NCBI GenBank assembly: GCA_002363575.1
Contig: DEWI01000057.1
Coordinates: 1 to 6,663 of the forward strand
DNA: 6,663 bases
Source: Verrucomicrobia bacterium UBA3214
GTDB lineage: Bacteria > Verrucomicrobiota > Kiritimatiellia > RFP12 > UBA1067
Direction of reading: 5' to 3'
In this document: positions 6,079 to 6,663 of the stretch, in pieces
Position numbering within the stretch: the first letter of the stretch is position 1
Layout of the letters: each line of letters starts with the position of its first letter
Made by a program: the position numbers and the translations under genes
The notes under the pieces: model-generated
The model's database searches: none
What the model was told of the DNA's origin: nothing
What the model saw: only the letters and a program-made list of their open reading frames with translations

Positions 6079-6663
6079 GAGACATGAATGAAGTATTCGG
6101 GAGCGCTGCGATCGCCGCAATCGCGCTCCTCTCCTTGTCCGCCTCTGCGGAGATAAAATACTGGGACAACCCGGCCTACCGCGCCTTCGACGTGGACTGC
6201 TACGTGCCCGGAGCCGTGTGGAACCTCGACGGCATCCGCAACGTCGGCGCGACGGAGGCGCACGATCCGACTGCCCTCACGTGGAAGAACCTCGGCTCGT
6301 CCGGCGCGGACAACGACGTATTCCTTCAGAAAAACACGGGTGGCAGCGGCTGGGCGACGGCCTCCGCCGACGAACTCGCCACCGGAACATACGGCGAATG
6401 GGCGGGAAAAGGCTTCATTTTCAAAGGCAACAGTCGCATGAGGGGCTCCAAGGGCATCAGCACCGGCACGAAATACACCATGCAGGTTTTGGTAGAGGCG
6501 GATTCTACACAGCATGCAACGAGCTTTGTCACCATATTCAACAGCAACTGGGACAAGTTGGCTTTGTTAATCCAACCGTCGAGCGAAACTCTCATTTTCC
6601 GCACCGTCGAATCTGTCGCGGCCAACAGTTTTGCCTCGATTCCAGGCCCTGTGTTCGAGTATG
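6075..6663 (+). CDS. Secreted LamG/concanavalin A-like domain protein, 3' end outside window
   Basis: A frame open to the window edge, giving the first 196 residues. The ATG overlaps the previous stop (ATGA) and has AGGA 6 nt upstream, indicating translational coupling. A signal peptide is clear: hydrophobic core GSAAIAAIALLSLS, then cleavage after ASA (about residue 25). The mature part begins EIKYWDNPAYRAFDVDCY, followed by AVWNLDGIRNVGATEAHDPT and WKNLGSSGADNDVFLQ. This resembles the first strands of the LamG-type jelly-roll domains in large secreted proteins of PVC bacteria. Aromatic and Gly-rich beta strands follow (GEWAGKGFIFKGNSRMRGSK, then YTMQVLVEAD). From about 6480 the base composition falls to about 47% GC. 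Binding of a carbohydrate or adhesion to a surface is a reasonable guess; length, remaining domains and any surface anchor lie beyond the edge. Confidence 0.75.
   Translation, partial: MRDMNEVFGSAAIAAIALLSLSASAEIKYWDNPAYRAFDVDCYVPGAVWNLDGIRNVGATEAHDPTALTWKNLGSSGADNDVFLQKNTGGSGWATASADELATGTYGEWAGKGFIFKGNSRMRGSKGISTGTKYTMQVLVEADSTQHATSFVTIFNSNWDKLALLIQPSSETLIFRTVESVAANSFASIPGPVFEY

Overview
The window is GC-rich (around 60% or more in most coding stretches) and densely coding. It reads as a chromosomal segment of a Gram-negative-type bacterium. I lean towards the Verrucomicrobiota/PVC group, Kiritimatiellae-like. The basis is recollection of gene style: a sigma factor gene followed by a one-pass membrane protein, a secreted SUMF1-fold protein with a 'QQWPWSEAVSIDFTV'-type N-terminal domain, and a LamG-like secreted protein. 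No rRNA or other marker confirms this.

Layout. (1) 1-651, plus strand: the C-terminal third of polynucleotide phosphorylase, cut by the window edge, followed by a bidirectional terminator at about 671-715. (2) 761-3224, minus strand: a two-gene polyamine operon. Carboxy(nor)spermidine dehydrogenase comes first, then carboxynorspermidine decarboxylase (nspC). A near-consensus sigma-70 promoter (TTGACG-18 bp-TATAAT) drives it from the divergent region, and a strong GC hairpin sits between the two genes. (3) 3225-3386: divergent intergenic region. (4) 3387-6663, plus strand: a compact four-gene cluster. It encodes an ECF-like sigma factor, a one-pass membrane protein that is probably its anti-sigma or signal-sensing partner, a signal-peptide-bearing SUMF1/FGE-fold protein, and a LamG-like secreted protein that runs off the right edge. 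Gaps are 18 nt, 7 nt and a 4-nt ATGA overlap, so co-transcription is likely.

How the genes work together. The minus-strand pair forms the last two steps of the alternative polyamine route: aspartate semialdehyde plus a diamine gives the carboxy-triamine, which is decarboxylated to spermidine or norspermidine. The plus-strand cluster looks like a self-contained regulated cell-surface or export module, with a sigma factor and membrane partner controlling two secreted proteins. It is the least-described part of the window. Its function is inferred from architecture only.

No tRNA, rRNA, CRISPR, insertion sequence or attachment site was seen.
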